Numbered from the stretch's first letter, positions 1 through 9,301 are shown. The stretch is 64,000 nucleotides of DNA from Mariniradius saccharolyticus AK6 (GCF_000330725.2 NZ_AMZY02000005.1:1-64000), one strand, 5' to 3'. The notes: generated by a model not told the origin, from the sequence alone. Translations and numbers: made by a program.

Positions 1-105
1 GGGGGGGTACGGCTAAGTCTCGGAAATTACCACCAATTTTTCCGTTGATTGGCTTTGATATTCTCCGATAACTTAGTTTATTGTGCTTGGATTAATTCGG
101 TCGAT

Positions 106-1167
106 ATGCGAAGTAGCGTGGTAGTTTTTTTGATGACGGTTTTACTTTATTCCTGTGAAAAACCTGCGGAGGACTCCCAAGACATCCCCCTCGAATCTTT
201 CCGTGCCGAGGTCACTGCCACGCCGGTTAAGGTGGGGCAGGCGGAGCGGAAGTCCTTTGACTACCTGATCCAAGCCTCCGGCAAGATGGAAGCACTCGAG
301 CAGGTAGCTGTCGTGGCCGAACGCGCGGGATTTCTCGAATGGCTCAGCGTCAAGGAAGGAGACTATGTCGAAAAAGGGAATACCATCGCCCGATTGGATG
401 CGGCCGACGCGGCACTGAAGCTGGAAAAGGCAAAAATCCAAGTCAAAAATGCCAAGGCCAACTTTGACTCGGACCTGCTGAGCTTCGAAACCCTCCTCAA
501 AAGCGGGGACCAAGACAAGATCGCCCAAGTCACAGATCAGCTCAAGGCAAAAACGGGCCTGTACGCGGCAGAGATCGAGCTCAAGGAAGCGGAGCGGGAC
601 TTGGAGAAGACAGCCATCAAAGCTCCGATCTCCGGACGGGTTGCGGACCTGAAACCCAAGCAGGGGAGTCTGGTGAATGGCGGCGACGTGCTTTTCGAGA
701 TCATCAATACCTCCTCCCTCGAACTCAAAGTCAAAGTGCTCGAATCCGATATCGAATGGCTGAGTTTGGGCCAAAAAGCCGAGATCACCGCGATCGGTTC
801 CTCCCAAGTGCTCACGGGAAGCATCCGCAGCACCAATCCCAAAGTGGATGAAAACGGCCTCGTGCAAGTGGGTATTTTGGTAAGCGGCGCCAAGGGACTA
901 CTTCCCGGGATGAATGCACGCGCCATCATCCGTGCCCCGCAAAGCAATAGCCTTGTCGTCCCCAAGCAGGCTTTGGTCTACCGCTCCGGCAGGCCGGTGG
1001 TCTTCACCGTGGAAAAGGAGGAATCCAAATGGAACTACGTCGAAGTCGGCAAAGACAACGGCGAAGAGGTTGAAATCCTTTCCGGCATCGAGCCCGGATC
1101 GACGGTCATCACTTCCAACAATCTCCAACTGGCCCATCAGGCTCCCGTCCAAATCGTCAAAGAATAG
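106..1167 (+). CDS. RND efflux membrane-fusion (HlyD/AcrA-type) lipoprotein
   Basis: Periplasmic adaptor subunit of an RND efflux pump, linking the inner-membrane permease to an outer-membrane channel. The ATG at 106 gives a hydrophobic leader ending in LLYSC, a lipobox with Cys17, so the adaptor is probably a lipoprotein. Then come the biotinyl-lipoyl hairpin segments (AERAGFLEWLSVKEGDYVEKG and, after a coiled coil, APISGRVADLKPKQGSLV) and the beta-barrel and membrane-proximal domains. An upstream TTG at 49 would extend the frame, but the lipoprotein signal argues for 106. It is followed after 3 nt by an RND permease, so the two are co-transcribed. No TolC-type gene is in the window; one could lie upstream of position 1. 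The substrate is unknown. Confidence 0.9.
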   Translation: MRSSVVVFLMTVLLYSCEKPAEDSQDIPLESFRAEVTATPVKVGQAERKSFDYLIQASGKMEALEQVAVVAERAGFLEWLSVKEGDYVEKGNTIARLDAADAALKLEKAKIQVKNAKANFDSDLLSFETLLKSGDQDKIAQVTDQLKAKTGLYAAEIELKEAERDLEKTAIKAPISGRVADLKPKQGSLVNGGDVLFEIINTSSLELKVKVLESDIEWLSLGQKAEITAIGSSQVLTGSIRSTNPKVDENGLVQVGILVSGAKGLLPGMNARAIIRAPQSNSLVVPKQALVYRSGRPVVFTVEKEESKWNYVEVGKDNGEEVEILSGIEPGSTVITSNNLQLAHQAPVQIVKE

Positions 1168-1170
1168 GCC

Positions 1171-4100
1171 ATGGTGAGGTTTTTGCTACAGCGGCCGGTC
1201 GGCGTCTTGATGACCTTTATTGCCTTGATGGTTTTTTCGGTCATTGTGATTCGGAGTCTGCCCGTGGCTTTGCTACCACCGATCGACGTGCCTCAGATTT
1301 TGGTCAAAGTCCAATACCCCAACGCCTCTCCTGAGGCAATCGAACAAAACGTCCTCGCTCCCATTCGGGAAAGCATGCTGACGATGGCTGGGCTCGAAAA
1401 CATCGAGAGCCAGGCGGGTTCCGAGACAGGTACTATCCGGCTCACCTTTGATTTCGGGACCAAAATGGAGCTCGCCTACATCGAAGCCAACGAAAAGATC
1501 GACCGCCTGAGCAACAGCCTTCCGCAAGATCTTCCCCGTCCCCAAGTCCTTCGCATCAATACCAACGACATCCCGGTGATACGCGTGCAGGTCATTCCCA
1601 AGGCGGGCATTGACTTGGCGGAAATCAGTCTGCTGACCGAAAATTTACTCAAAAAGCGCCTCGAACAGTTGGAGGGTGTCGCACTCGTGGATATCAACGG
1701 CAAGCAGGAAAAAATCATCTCCGTCGCGCCGGACCTGCCTGTCTTACGGGCATTGAATATGACCGAGGAAAACCTCATCCAAGCCATTCGCTTCGGCAAT
1801 GAAGAACTGCCCGGCATCAGCGTGGAGGACGGTCAATTCAGGTTTTACCTCCGCTTGGCGACACGGGTAAGCAGTCCCGAGGATATCCTGGGCCTTCCGG
1901 TTCGATCCAAAGACGGGGTCACGGTCGACTTGTCGAGAGTGGCCAAAGTACAATATGAAACGAAGGAACCCTTGGGATTCCATCTTTTTGGGAATCAGGA
2001 AGCGCTGGTGATTACCGTCCACAAGCAGGCTACCGCCAAAATGAATGACTTGGTGCCACAGGTCTATGCAGCCGTGGACCGATTCCGTGGGGACTATCCC
2101 CAAGTGGATTTTGACTTCAGTCAGGACCAATCCATCTTACTCAAGGCCGGCATCAGCAACCTCCAAGGCAGTTTGCTGTTTGGGGGGATTTTTGCCTTTG
2201 CGGTACTTTTCCTTTTTATGGGCGACTACCGGACGCCGATCATCATCGGTTTGAGTCTCCCGATTTCCTTGCTGATCAGCTTTTTGGTCTTCTATGCGGC
2301 TGGCATTTCCATCAATATCATTTCGCTCTCGGGTCTGGCTTTGGGTCTCGGAATGCTGATCGACAACGCCATCATCGTATTGGACAATATCGTCCAAAAG
2401 CGTACCGAGGGTATTTCCTTGTTTGAAGCCTGCGTACAGGGCGTCAATGAAGTCATGTCCGCTTTGATAAGTTCGGTGCTGACGACACTCGCGGTATTCG
2501 TGCCATTGGTATTCCTGAGTGGGATAGCGGGGGCACTATTCCTGGACCAAGCCTTGGCGGTAACCGCCATCTTGGGCGTTTCGCTACTGGTGGCTTTTAT
2601 CTTTTTGCCAATGCTCTACCTGTTTTTTTTCAAAGGAAAAAGTCAAATTATCAACCACTTGGAAGGCGATAGTAAGATCTTCATTTGGATCAAAAAACAA
2701 TACAAAAAGCTGTATTCCCCAATTTTTAGCCATCCCAAGTTGAGCATGGCTGTCTTTCTGCTCCTTATTCCAGTCAGCCTTTTGTTGGTGAAGTTTGTCA
2801 ATGTAGAAGGTATGCCAAAGGTGGAAAAGCTTGACGCCGTCGTCACGATCAATTGGAATGAACCGATCCCTGCGAGCGTCAATAAATCCCGGACGCTTGA
2901 TTTGTTGCAAAACTTGGAAAAAACCTATTCGAAAGCAGAGGCAGATGTGGGCGTCCGACAGTTTTTGCTCTTTGATGGAGAAGGTTCGATCCAGGAATCC
3001 AACTTGTATTTTCTTTTTGAAGAGGCTACTTCGAAAGAAGCATTCCTGAGCGCATTTCGCCAAAACCTCCAAACCCAATACCCTCGGGCGATTGTAGAGA
3101 CCATGGACGCGCCCAATGCTTTCGATCAATTGTTTGCCAGCGATATGCCCTACTTTGAGGTCAGGTGGCGGGATTTGGTGGGCAAAAAACCGATTCCAGT
3201 GGGCCAAATGGAAACATGGCTCAAGGATTTCCCTGTGAAGGATTACAGCCTGGGCTTGGGATTGCAACAGGAGCCTTCGGTCGTTTTCGAGCTGGATGCG
3301 GCGAAGATGGCGCTTTACGGAATCGCGCCTGAGTCGCTGATGCAGAAAGTCAGGCAGCTTTTTGGTACTTATACGATCACCGATATCCGGCAATTTGGGG
3401 AGATCACGCCCATCACGTTGCGACAAGACCAAAAGCAGGTCGACGAGCTTTTGACCTCAAATGCCGTGGAAGGCAAGGATGGGCAATCGTATCCCCTTTC
3501 GCAGTTTATCCGCATCAATTACCAAAACCACTACAAATACGTGACTGCCGACAAAGGCGGATTGTACCAATCTGTCGCATTGGAATCGGATAATCCGACG
3601 GGTCACACGAACACCATCAGGGAATGGGCTTTGGACAAAAACCTGGGGGTCGCTTTTGTAGGGCAATTTTTCAAAGACCAAGAAACGATCCGCGAGTTGA
3701 CAGGAATTCTGCTGGTGGCCGTGCTCCTGCTCTATTTCATTTTAGCTGCCCAGTTTGAAAATTTCGTCCAACCGATGATCATCATTTTCACTTTGCCTTT
3801 GGGAATCGGCGGTGTTTGGATACTGCTCTTACTGACAGGAAGCAGTCTGAATATCATGTCCGCCATCGGGATGGTGGTGATGCTTGGCATCATGGTCAAT
3901 GATGCCATCCTTAAGATCGACACCATCAACCGCCTCAGGCAGCAGTATGCAGCGGATTTGGATCCAACAATTGCACTTCGCAAAGCACTGGATGTTGCCG
4001 GTGAGATTCGGCTCAAGCCGATCCTGATGACCTCCCTGACGACGATTTTGGCCTTGCTGCCGGTCATCTTCAGTGGTGGGATAGGGGCGGATTTGCAGCG

Positions 4101-4203
4101 GCCATTGGTATATGCCGTCATCGGTGGATTGACGATAGGCACATTTACCGCGCTGTATTTTGTGCCTTTGGCATATTGGTTTTTGGCGAAAAGGGGGAGG
4201 TAA
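1171..4203 (+). CDS. RND-family efflux permease 1 (AcrB/HAE1-like)
   Basis: A 1010-aa inner-membrane proton-driven efflux permease of usual RND length. The N-terminus has a TM1 preceding a large periplasmic loop; TM2-6 (around residues 335-470) contain the sequence GLGMLIDNAIIVLDN, the equivalent of the proton-relay region of TM4. Here one of the paired acids seen in AcrB (Asp407/Asp408) is Asn, a variation common in Bacteroidetes HAE1 proteins. A second periplasmic loop and the C-terminal TM block (FILAAQFENFVQP, then MLGIMVNDAILKI) follow. It lies directly behind the fusion protein and is followed by a second permease after a repeat-filled gap, which suggests a hetero-trimeric pump of the MdtBC kind. 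Substrate not predictable. Confidence 0.92.
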   Translation: MVRFLLQRPVGVLMTFIALMVFSVIVIRSLPVALLPPIDVPQILVKVQYPNASPEAIEQNVLAPIRESMLTMAGLENIESQAGSETGTIRLTFDFGTKMELAYIEANEKIDRLSNSLPQDLPRPQVLRINTNDIPVIRVQVIPKAGIDLAEISLLTENLLKKRLEQLEGVALVDINGKQEKIISVAPDLPVLRALNMTEENLIQAIRFGNEELPGISVEDGQFRFYLRLATRVSSPEDILGLPVRSKDGVTVDLSRVAKVQYETKEPLGFHLFGNQEALVITVHKQATAKMNDLVPQVYAAVDRFRGDYPQVDFDFSQDQSILLKAGISNLQGSLLFGGIFAFAVLFLFMGDYRTPIIIGLSLPISLLISFLVFYAAGISINIISLSGLALGLGMLIDNAIIVLDNIVQKRTEGISLFEACVQGVNEVMSALISSVLTTLAVFVPLVFLSGIAGALFLDQALAVTAILGVSLLVAFIFLPMLYLFFFKGKSQIINHLEGDSKIFIWIKKQYKKLYSPIFSHPKLSMAVFLLLIPVSLLLVKFVNVEGMPKVEKLDAVVTINWNEPIPASVNKSRTLDLLQNLEKTYSKAEADVGVRQFLLFDGEGSIQESNLYFLFEEATSKEAFLSAFRQNLQTQYPRAIVETMDAPNAFDQLFASDMPYFEVRWRDLVGKKPIPVGQMETWLKDFPVKDYSLGLGLQQEPSVVFELDAAKMALYGIAPESLMQKVRQLFGTYTITDIRQFGEITPITLRQDQKQVDELLTSNAVEGKDGQSYPLSQFIRINYQNHYKYVTADKGGLYQSVALESDNPTGHTNTIREWALDKNLGVAFVGQFFKDQETIRELTGILLVAVLLLYFILAAQFENFVQPMIIIFTLPLGIGGVWILLLLTGSSLNIMSAIGMVVMLGIMVNDAILKIDTINRLRQQYAADLDPTIALRKALDVAGEIRLKPILMTSLTTILALLPVIFSGGIGADLQRPLVYAVIGGLTIGTFTALYFVPLAYWFLAKRGR

Positions 4204-4222
4204 GATAGGAGATAGGAGATAT

Positions 4223-4650
4223 GAGACACAAGACACAAGAGGCGAGAGACGAGAAGCGAGAGACGAGATTCCTAGCTATGGGCTATGGTCTATCTACTCA
4301 ATAACCAATTTACTGAGACACAAGACGCAAGAACCAAGAGACGAGAAGCGAGAAGCGAGATTCATAGCTATGGGCTATGGTCTATCGACTCAATAACCAA
4401 TTTACTGAGACACAAGACGCAAGAAACAAGAGACGAGAAGCGAGAAGCGAGAAGCGAGAGACGAGATTCCTAGCTATGGGCTATGGTCTATCGACTATCA
4501 ACCTAACAACCAGTAACTCAATAACCAATAACTCAATAACTATTAACCAATAGCCCGCTATCGACCATGGTCTATCAACTATTAACTCAATAACCAATAA
4601 CTCAATAACTAATATGCACCACTATGGACTATCGACTCAATAACAAACAA
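4223..4650. repeat. Three tandem 92-bp units plus degenerate simple repeats
   Basis: Units begin at 4223, 4315 and 4407, exactly 92 bp apart, each starting gagacacaagac and containing gagaagcgag runs, ctatgggctatggtctatc and ctcaataaccaat. The third unit has an extra agaagcg insertion. From about 4496 to 4650 the sequence decays into shorter actcaataaccaata repeats. The region from 4204 to 4701 has no convincing coding content, although the repeats leave short open frames. It separates two RND permease genes that would normally abut. Similar gacacaagacgcaag strings occur in two prophage gaps (23611, 31001). Confidence 0.85.
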
Positions 4651-4701
4651 CCAACAGCCACTCTCCAATTCATACTTCTAATTTCTTACTTCTAACCTCA
4701 T

Positions 4702-7700
4702 TTGTCTCCCTTCCGCATCATCATATCGTTCATTGTGCTGGCGATCATCGGGTTTGCCCTGGTGCCGCAGCTTTCGGTGGATTTGAATCCTCGGGAGCGG
4801 GAGCCTGTGTTGACGATCAGCTATGGAATACCGAGGTCTTCGCCTGATTTGGTGGAAAAACTCGCCACGGCACCGCTGGAGGGTGCTTTTTCACAGCTTG
4901 CGGAGCTGAAGAAAATCCAGTCCGTTTCCAATTACGACCGCGGATCAATTACGCTGCGGTTTGACAAGAAGACCGATTTGGAATACAAGAAGTTTGAAGT
5001 ATCCGCGATCATCCGGCAGGTCTATTCCTCGCTGGACAGTCGGGTATCCTACCCCTTGGTCACCCAATCCCCCCAACGCCGCAATGAGCAAAAGACGCCG
5101 ATTCTCACCTATTCGGTCAATGGGCCTTTCGCCTCCTTTGAAATCAAAAAAACCACCGAGGATGTCCTGAAATCAGCCCTCAGCAGATTGGAAGAAGTCG
5201 AGGAAATCCTCGTCCGTGGCGCCAACGACCTGCAGCTGTACATTACCTACGACCTGCTGAAAATGCAGGCGCACCAGCTTTCCAAAAGCGATATCGAAAA
5301 CGTCCTGCTGAGCTCCTTTGGGCAAAGCTATCCGGGTATGGCGATCACTGACCGGGGAGAAACGCTGTTTATCCAAGTGGACCGCTCGCTCCGAGATATC
5401 CGCCAACTCGAAAATCTGCCCATCACTACCCAGGCGGGCAAAGAAGTCTACCTCAGAGACCTGGCCAAAGTCACCTTGGAAGAGGAAGAGCCAAGCTCCC
5501 TTTACCGAATCAACGGCAACAATTCCGTCACGCTTTCGGTCCTCAGCAGGGACGGCGTCAACAAAGTCCTATTGGCACAAAAAATCAAGGCCCTCGTCGA
5601 TGAATCCAAAACGCTGCTGCCTGCTGGCATGGAGGTGCGATTAGAGAACGACGATACGGAATTTTTGGCCGAAGAACTCTCCAAAATCTACAAGCGCTCA
5701 GGGCTCTCGGTGTTGATTTTGATCCTGTTCATTTTCCTCGTCAACCGCAACTTAAGGTATCTTTTTACCCTGTTTTTGGGGATTGTCGTCAACGTCAGCC
5801 TAACCGCAATTGTTCTCTATGCCCTCGGCGTGGACATACACCTGTACACCTTGGCGGGATTGACGATTTCATTTGGGCTAATCGTGGACAATGCCATCGT
5901 GATGATGGACCATTTGCACAAGCAGGGTAACCGGAAGGTGTTTCTGGCGCTTTTTGCGGCTTCCCTGACCACGATCGCAGCATTGATGATCGTGTTTTTC
6001 CTGCCCGACGAAGACCGGAAAAACCTGACGGAGTTTTCGGTGGTAGTGGCTACGATGCTGGCAGTGTCCTTGGTCGTCGCGCTTTGGTTTACACCGGCGA
6101 TGTACGCCATGTTGTTTGGCAAATCAGAAAAGGGATATCGGTCACTTGGCATCCGCCAACTCAGGACCCGGGTAAAGGCATTTGATCGCTTTCACGGCTT
6201 TATTGGCTTTCTGGCTAGGTACCGAAAATCAATGGCAACATTTTTTATCCTGCTATTTGGCTTGCCGGTCTTTTTCCTGCCAACCAAGTGGGAAGGTCAA
6301 GATTGGTACAACAAAACCATTGGCAGTGATACTTATCAAGAGAGTATCCGCCCACATGTAGATCGCTGGTTGGGTGGCTCTTTGCGGATGTTTGTCCGGG
6401 GCGTGTTTGAGAAATCCTCCTACCGCGAGGCGGAAAAAACCCGCCTTTATGTCTCCGCCCAACTTCCCTATGGCAACACTTTGGAGCAGATGGATTTCCT
6501 GATGAGGGAATTCGAGGGCTTTCTCAAAGGCGTGGAAGGAATAGACCAATTCGTCACTTGGGTACAGTCCGGGCAATATGCCCAAATCACCATTACCTTC
6601 AAGGAAGCCTATGAAAAGTCCGCGCTTCCCTACCAACTCAAGGGCCGCCTTTCCGTCAAATCCACCGACTGGTCGGGCGCCCGATGGAATATCTACGGGG
6701 TTGGTCAGGGATTTTACACCGGGGCAGGCGGAGAGGGAATACCCTCATTTCGGGTGACGATGAAAGGCTATAATTACCAAGAACTCGAAAGGCAATCGGA
6801 AGTATTGGCGGAAAAACTTCTCAGACACAAGCGCATCCAGGAAGTCAACACCAACGAACGCCTAGGCTGGGACGAGCAGAAAAACGAGGAATTTGTCCTC
6901 AGACTCCGGCAAAAGGACATGGCATTGTCACAGACCAACCAATTTGAGGTACTGACAGCCCTTCAAAATGTCACCAAACCTACCGGCATCGACGCTTCCC
7001 TCACCCTTGGGGACAAGTACTATGGTGTAGTCGTACAAGAGCGGAATTCGGGAAAATATTCGAAGTTTGATCTGGAAGAAAGAAGCCTTGCGACGGGGCC
7101 GGAGCGACTGGTGAAGGTGCAGGATTTTGGCAGCCTGTCCAAAGAAACCACCACCAATGCCCTCCACAAGGAAGACCGTCAGTATATCCGCATGGTGGCC
7201 TTCGAATACTTGGGTTCTCAAAAGTTTGGCAATGAATACCTCGACGAGGTGCTGGCGGAACTGAAAACGACGATGCCGATCGGCTATTCCGCGAGCAAGG
7301 AAACCTGGTCTTGGGATTTTGGCAAAACCAAGAGGCAGTACAGCCTCATCCTCGGGCTGATTTTGGGGATATTCTTCATTACAGCGGTTTTGTTCGAAAA
7401 CCTCAAGCAGCCGCTGTACATTATCTCCGTGATCCCGATTTCATTCATCGGGCTTTTTCTGATCTTTTCGCTGTTTGATTTTTATTTCGACCAAGGGGGA
7501 TATGCCGCCTTCGTGCTGTTGGGCGGGCTATCGGTCAATGCGGGGATTTTTATCGTCAATGACCTCAACAACAAGACCCGCGGCTCCTACAACCTGAACA
7601 TCATCAAGGCACTTGGCGGGAAAGCAATTCCGATCCTGCTGACCGTGCTATCGACCTGCTTTGGCTTGGTGCCATTTATTATGGAAGGGCAAAATGAGAT

Positions 7701-7815
7701 TTTTTGGTTTTCCCTCGCGATCGGTACCATCGGAGGATTGGTGTTCAGTTTGGTAGGGGTGTTTGTGGTGCTTCCAGTGCTGTTGTGGAAGAGGGGCAAA
7801 GGACTTAAACCGTGA
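4702..7815 (+). CDS. RND-family efflux permease 2 (AcrB/HAE1-like)
   Basis: A 1037-aa RND permease with two blocks of transmembrane helices and two periplasmic loops; the TM4 segment reads FGLIVDNAIVMMDHLHK, again with Asn next to the conserved Asp. The only usable start is the TTG at 4702, because an in-frame TAA lies at 4693. The resulting N-terminus (SPFRIIISFIVLAIIGFALV) is a normal RND TM1, so the protein is complete. The repeat tract directly upstream means translation is not coupled to permease 1 and may depend on its own weak signals. It probably forms a mixed trimer with permease 1, or a second pump using the same adaptor. The C-terminus ends in KRGKGLKP. Confidence 0.9.
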   Translation: MSPFRIIISFIVLAIIGFALVPQLSVDLNPREREPVLTISYGIPRSSPDLVEKLATAPLEGAFSQLAELKKIQSVSNYDRGSITLRFDKKTDLEYKKFEVSAIIRQVYSSLDSRVSYPLVTQSPQRRNEQKTPILTYSVNGPFASFEIKKTTEDVLKSALSRLEEVEEILVRGANDLQLYITYDLLKMQAHQLSKSDIENVLLSSFGQSYPGMAITDRGETLFIQVDRSLRDIRQLENLPITTQAGKEVYLRDLAKVTLEEEEPSSLYRINGNNSVTLSVLSRDGVNKVLLAQKIKALVDESKTLLPAGMEVRLENDDTEFLAEELSKIYKRSGLSVLILILFIFLVNRNLRYLFTLFLGIVVNVSLTAIVLYALGVDIHLYTLAGLTISFGLIVDNAIVMMDHLHKQGNRKVFLALFAASLTTIAALMIVFFLPDEDRKNLTEFSVVVATMLAVSLVVALWFTPAMYAMLFGKSEKGYRSLGIRQLRTRVKAFDRFHGFIGFLARYRKSMATFFILLFGLPVFFLPTKWEGQDWYNKTIGSDTYQESIRPHVDRWLGGSLRMFVRGVFEKSSYREAEKTRLYVSAQLPYGNTLEQMDFLMREFEGFLKGVEGIDQFVTWVQSGQYAQITITFKEAYEKSALPYQLKGRLSVKSTDWSGARWNIYGVGQGFYTGAGGEGIPSFRVTMKGYNYQELERQSEVLAEKLLRHKRIQEVNTNERLGWDEQKNEEFVLRLRQKDMALSQTNQFEVLTALQNVTKPTGIDASLTLGDKYYGVVVQERNSGKYSKFDLEERSLATGPERLVKVQDFGSLSKETTTNALHKEDRQYIRMVAFEYLGSQKFGNEYLDEVLAELKTTMPIGYSASKETWSWDFGKTKRQYSLILGLILGIFFITAVLFENLKQPLYIISVIPISFIGLFLIFSLFDFYFDQGGYAAFVLLGGLSVNAGIFIVNDLNNKTRGSYNLNIIKALGGKAIPILLTVLSTCFGLVPFIMEGQNEIFWFSLAIGTIGGLVFSLVGVFVVLPVLLWKRGKGLKP

Positions 7816-7863
7816 AAAATCTTCCAAATCTCCGTTTAAATACTCTTGGACCATAAAAACAAA

Positions 7864-7889
7864 AAAAGCCCGCATCACTGCGAGCTTTT
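7864..7889. terminator. Hairpin with flanking A and T runs behind the RND genes
   Basis: An 11-bp stem with one mismatch (7864-7874 against 7879-7889, loop tcac). It is preceded by A residues and ends in TTTT, so it can act in both orientations. It lies just after the RND stop codon, and its 3' arm runs into the attL core at 7887. Confidence 0.6.
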
Positions 7890-7905
7890 CGTACCCAGGG
7901 CCGGA
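7887..7905. other. attL core (19-bp direct repeat)
   Basis: Sequence tttcgtacccagggccgga, identical to 55366-55384, where it forms the 3' end of tRNA-Leu. Identity stops after 7905 (ataca against gtcga), although a T-arm-like ccgg...ccgg remains. It marks the left prophage-host junction. Confidence 0.88.
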
Positions 7906-7953
7906 ATACAACCCGGCTTTTAATCCCTTGATTGTCAGCATAATTTTTTGGAC

Positions 7954-7968
7954 GTGTGAAAAATCGGA
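7954..7968. repeat. Candidate integrase arm-type site, left
   Basis: The 15-mer gtgtgaaaaatcgga is repeated exactly at 55241-55255 near the right end, and a shorter cgtgtgaaa match lies at 55313-55321. All are inside the element within about 50-130 bp of the att cores and in the same orientation, as expected for arm-binding sites of a tyrosine integrase. Binding is inferred. Confidence 0.5.
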
Positions 7969-7969
7969 C

Positions 7970-8347
7970 TTAGAGGCCTTGATTTTGTAGGCGTTCCATC
8001 AGCAGCTTATTGTGGATCTCGAGTAGCCGGTAATACTTTTCCCGCCACTGGTCCCGCTCCAGGACCACCTCAGAAAGTGTCTGCGTGTAGTTGCCATACT
8101 TTTCCGTAGGCTCTGACCAAGCAGCCATTTCCTCCTCCATTTCGGGATACTCCATGCGGAAGTCATGCCCCATGGCCTTCCCGTACTTTCGGATGATGTG
8201 GAAAGGCAAATCCTCCTTTTCGAAGTGCCGGTAGATCGTCGCTTGATTGTAACCTGCCTTTTGGGCCACAGCCGAAATCGTGCTGCCTTGTGCTGCGCAG
8301 TACTTATCGACTACCTCCCTCAATATTTTTCCTCTGTGTGTCAACAT
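7970..8347 (-). CDS. Phage repressor-like helix-turn-helix protein
   Basis: A 125-aa protein (ATG at 8347; a GTG at 8359 would add four residues). The N-terminal part contains a helix-turn-helix (TISAVAQKAGYNQATIYRHF, roughly residues 22-41), followed by a charged, helical tail (SEVVLERDQWREKYYRLLEIHNKLL) that is probably a coiled-coil dimerisation segment. It is transcribed leftward, divergent from the early genes, across a region packed with TACTGCA repeats, the classical layout of a lysogeny repressor and its operators. It could instead be an anti-repressor-type regulator; the function is inferred from position and the HTH. Confidence 0.75.
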   Translation of the reverse strand: MLTHRGKILREVVDKYCAAQGSTISAVAQKAGYNQATIYRHFEKEDLPFHIIRKYGKAMGHDFRMEYPEMEEEMAAWSEPTEKYGNYTQTLSEVVLERDQWREKYYRLLEIHNKLLMERLQNQGL

Positions 8348-8380
8348 GTTACAAATCACTCCAAAAAAATTATTGCAAAA

Positions 8381-8441
8381 TGCAGTAACTACTATTGCAT
8401 GAATACTGCATTTACTGTAATATTACTGCATAAATACTGCA
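8381..8441. promoter_or_regulatory. Operator array of TACTGCA repeats
   Basis: Between the divergent repressor and the first early gene are TGCAGTA at 8381-8387 and TACTGCA at 8404-8410, 8424-8430 and 8435-8441, with a variant TACTGTA at 8413-8419 and a TGCAG half at 8444. Several spacings are close to one or two helical turns (9-11 and 20 bp). This fits operator sites for the repressor at 7970-8347 and overlapping divergent promoters. Confidence 0.6.
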
Positions 8442-8474
8442 CATGCAGCAAAAGCACAATACCAGAAAACTAGT

Positions 8475-8705
8475 ATGCTGAAACCGGAAGAGTTGACAAG
8501 GTTAAAAAAAAGGCTTCCAAGGGGATATTTCAAGAAAACCCTGGAGAAAGTGGATCTGAGCGAGCGGAGCGTGGCCAAGTTTTTCTCAGGCGAAGCCTAT
8601 AACATCGAAATCCACCAAGCTGCACTCGACGTGGTCCAGGAGTACGAAGCGCAGAAGCAAGCAGTGATCAAGCGACAAAAAGAACTCACCGATGCGAAAA
8701 TCTAG
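8475..8705 (+). CDS. Small putative DNA-binding early protein
   Basis: A 76-aa basic protein, first rightward gene after the operator region. The segment TLEKVDLSERSVAKFFSGEAYNIEIHQAALDVVQEY resembles a small HTH of the kind seen in phage Cro-like or Bacteroidetes plasmid/phage regulators, followed by a Lys/Gln-rich helix. Its position opposite the repressor suggests a Cro-type role, but no family is firmly recognised. Its end overlaps the start of the LuxR-type gene. Confidence 0.65.
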   Translation: MLKPEELTRLKKRLPRGYFKKTLEKVDLSERSVAKFFSGEAYNIEIHQAALDVVQEYEAQKQAVIKRQKELTDAKI

Positions 8706-9285
8706 CCTCATTTCCGCCATGAAAACATCCGTGGCCGGCAAGCTTCCGGCAGGGATACAGGACCGAAACGTCGAATTCTTCGCCGGGGAGTCAGAAGTTT
8801 TCGCACTCGTGCAAGGAAAAATGCTGCAACAGCACGAGTGGCCGCAGTGGCTAATCGATGCCGTGCTAGCGGACATGGAGATTCATCCCAAGGCCGTCGA
8901 GTGTCTCGTAGATGCGGACATCGTCAAAGAATCCGACATGATCAGCCAGTATGTGCGCTGCCGATACAGCGCCCTGGACAACGAGGCCGACGTGATCGAC
9001 GGCAAGCTGCAGCAAACCGAATTTGTAGACTGTGCCCTGCGTGGCACTTGCCCTTATGAGGGCCGACTTTGCGAGTTGCTTAAGGCGCCCTTCGGGACGC
9101 TCACCCACAGGGAGATTGAAGTGCTCAGGCTGATCCCGGAGGGATTGCTGGACAAGGAGATAGCGGATCGCCTGGGCATATCTCCCCTGACCGTCGGGGT
9201 CTACATGAAAAGTCTCAGAGAAAAGACAGGGTATAAAAACAAGGCAGAGCTCGTCCGCTTCGCCTACCAAAAGAACCTGATATGA
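8692..9285 (+). CDS. LuxR-type HTH transcriptional regulator
   Basis: 197 aa. The C-terminal 60 residues form a clear LuxR/GerE helix-turn-helix (LTHREIEVLRLIPEGLLDKE then IADRLGISPLTVGVYMKSLR). The N-terminal part is not a recognised sensor domain but contains the Cys cluster CALRGTCPYEGRLC just before the HTH, which may bind metal. ATG 8692 overlaps the previous gene by 14 bp; ATG 8719 is an alternative start. In this position it is a candidate activator of early or late phage transcription. The 18-bp repeat and a terminator follow it. Confidence 0.8.
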   Translation: MRKSSLISAMKTSVAGKLPAGIQDRNVEFFAGESEVFALVQGKMLQQHEWPQWLIDAVLADMEIHPKAVECLVDADIVKESDMISQYVRCRYSALDNEADVIDGKLQQTEFVDCALRGTCPYEGRLCELLKAPFGTLTHREIEVLRLIPEGLLDKEIADRLGISPLTVGVYMKSLREKTGYKNKAELVRFAYQKNLI

Positions 9286-9301
9286 CATTCCCGGTACGTT
9301 C

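Noticed and set aside
2584-3432. 282-aa leftward ORF inside RND permease 1
   Set aside because: Shadow of a conserved permease; sequence is Gln/His/Arg-rich as expected from antisense reading.
4223-4650. CRISPR-like array
   Set aside because: Units are directly adjacent 92-bp copies without unique spacers and no cas genes are near.
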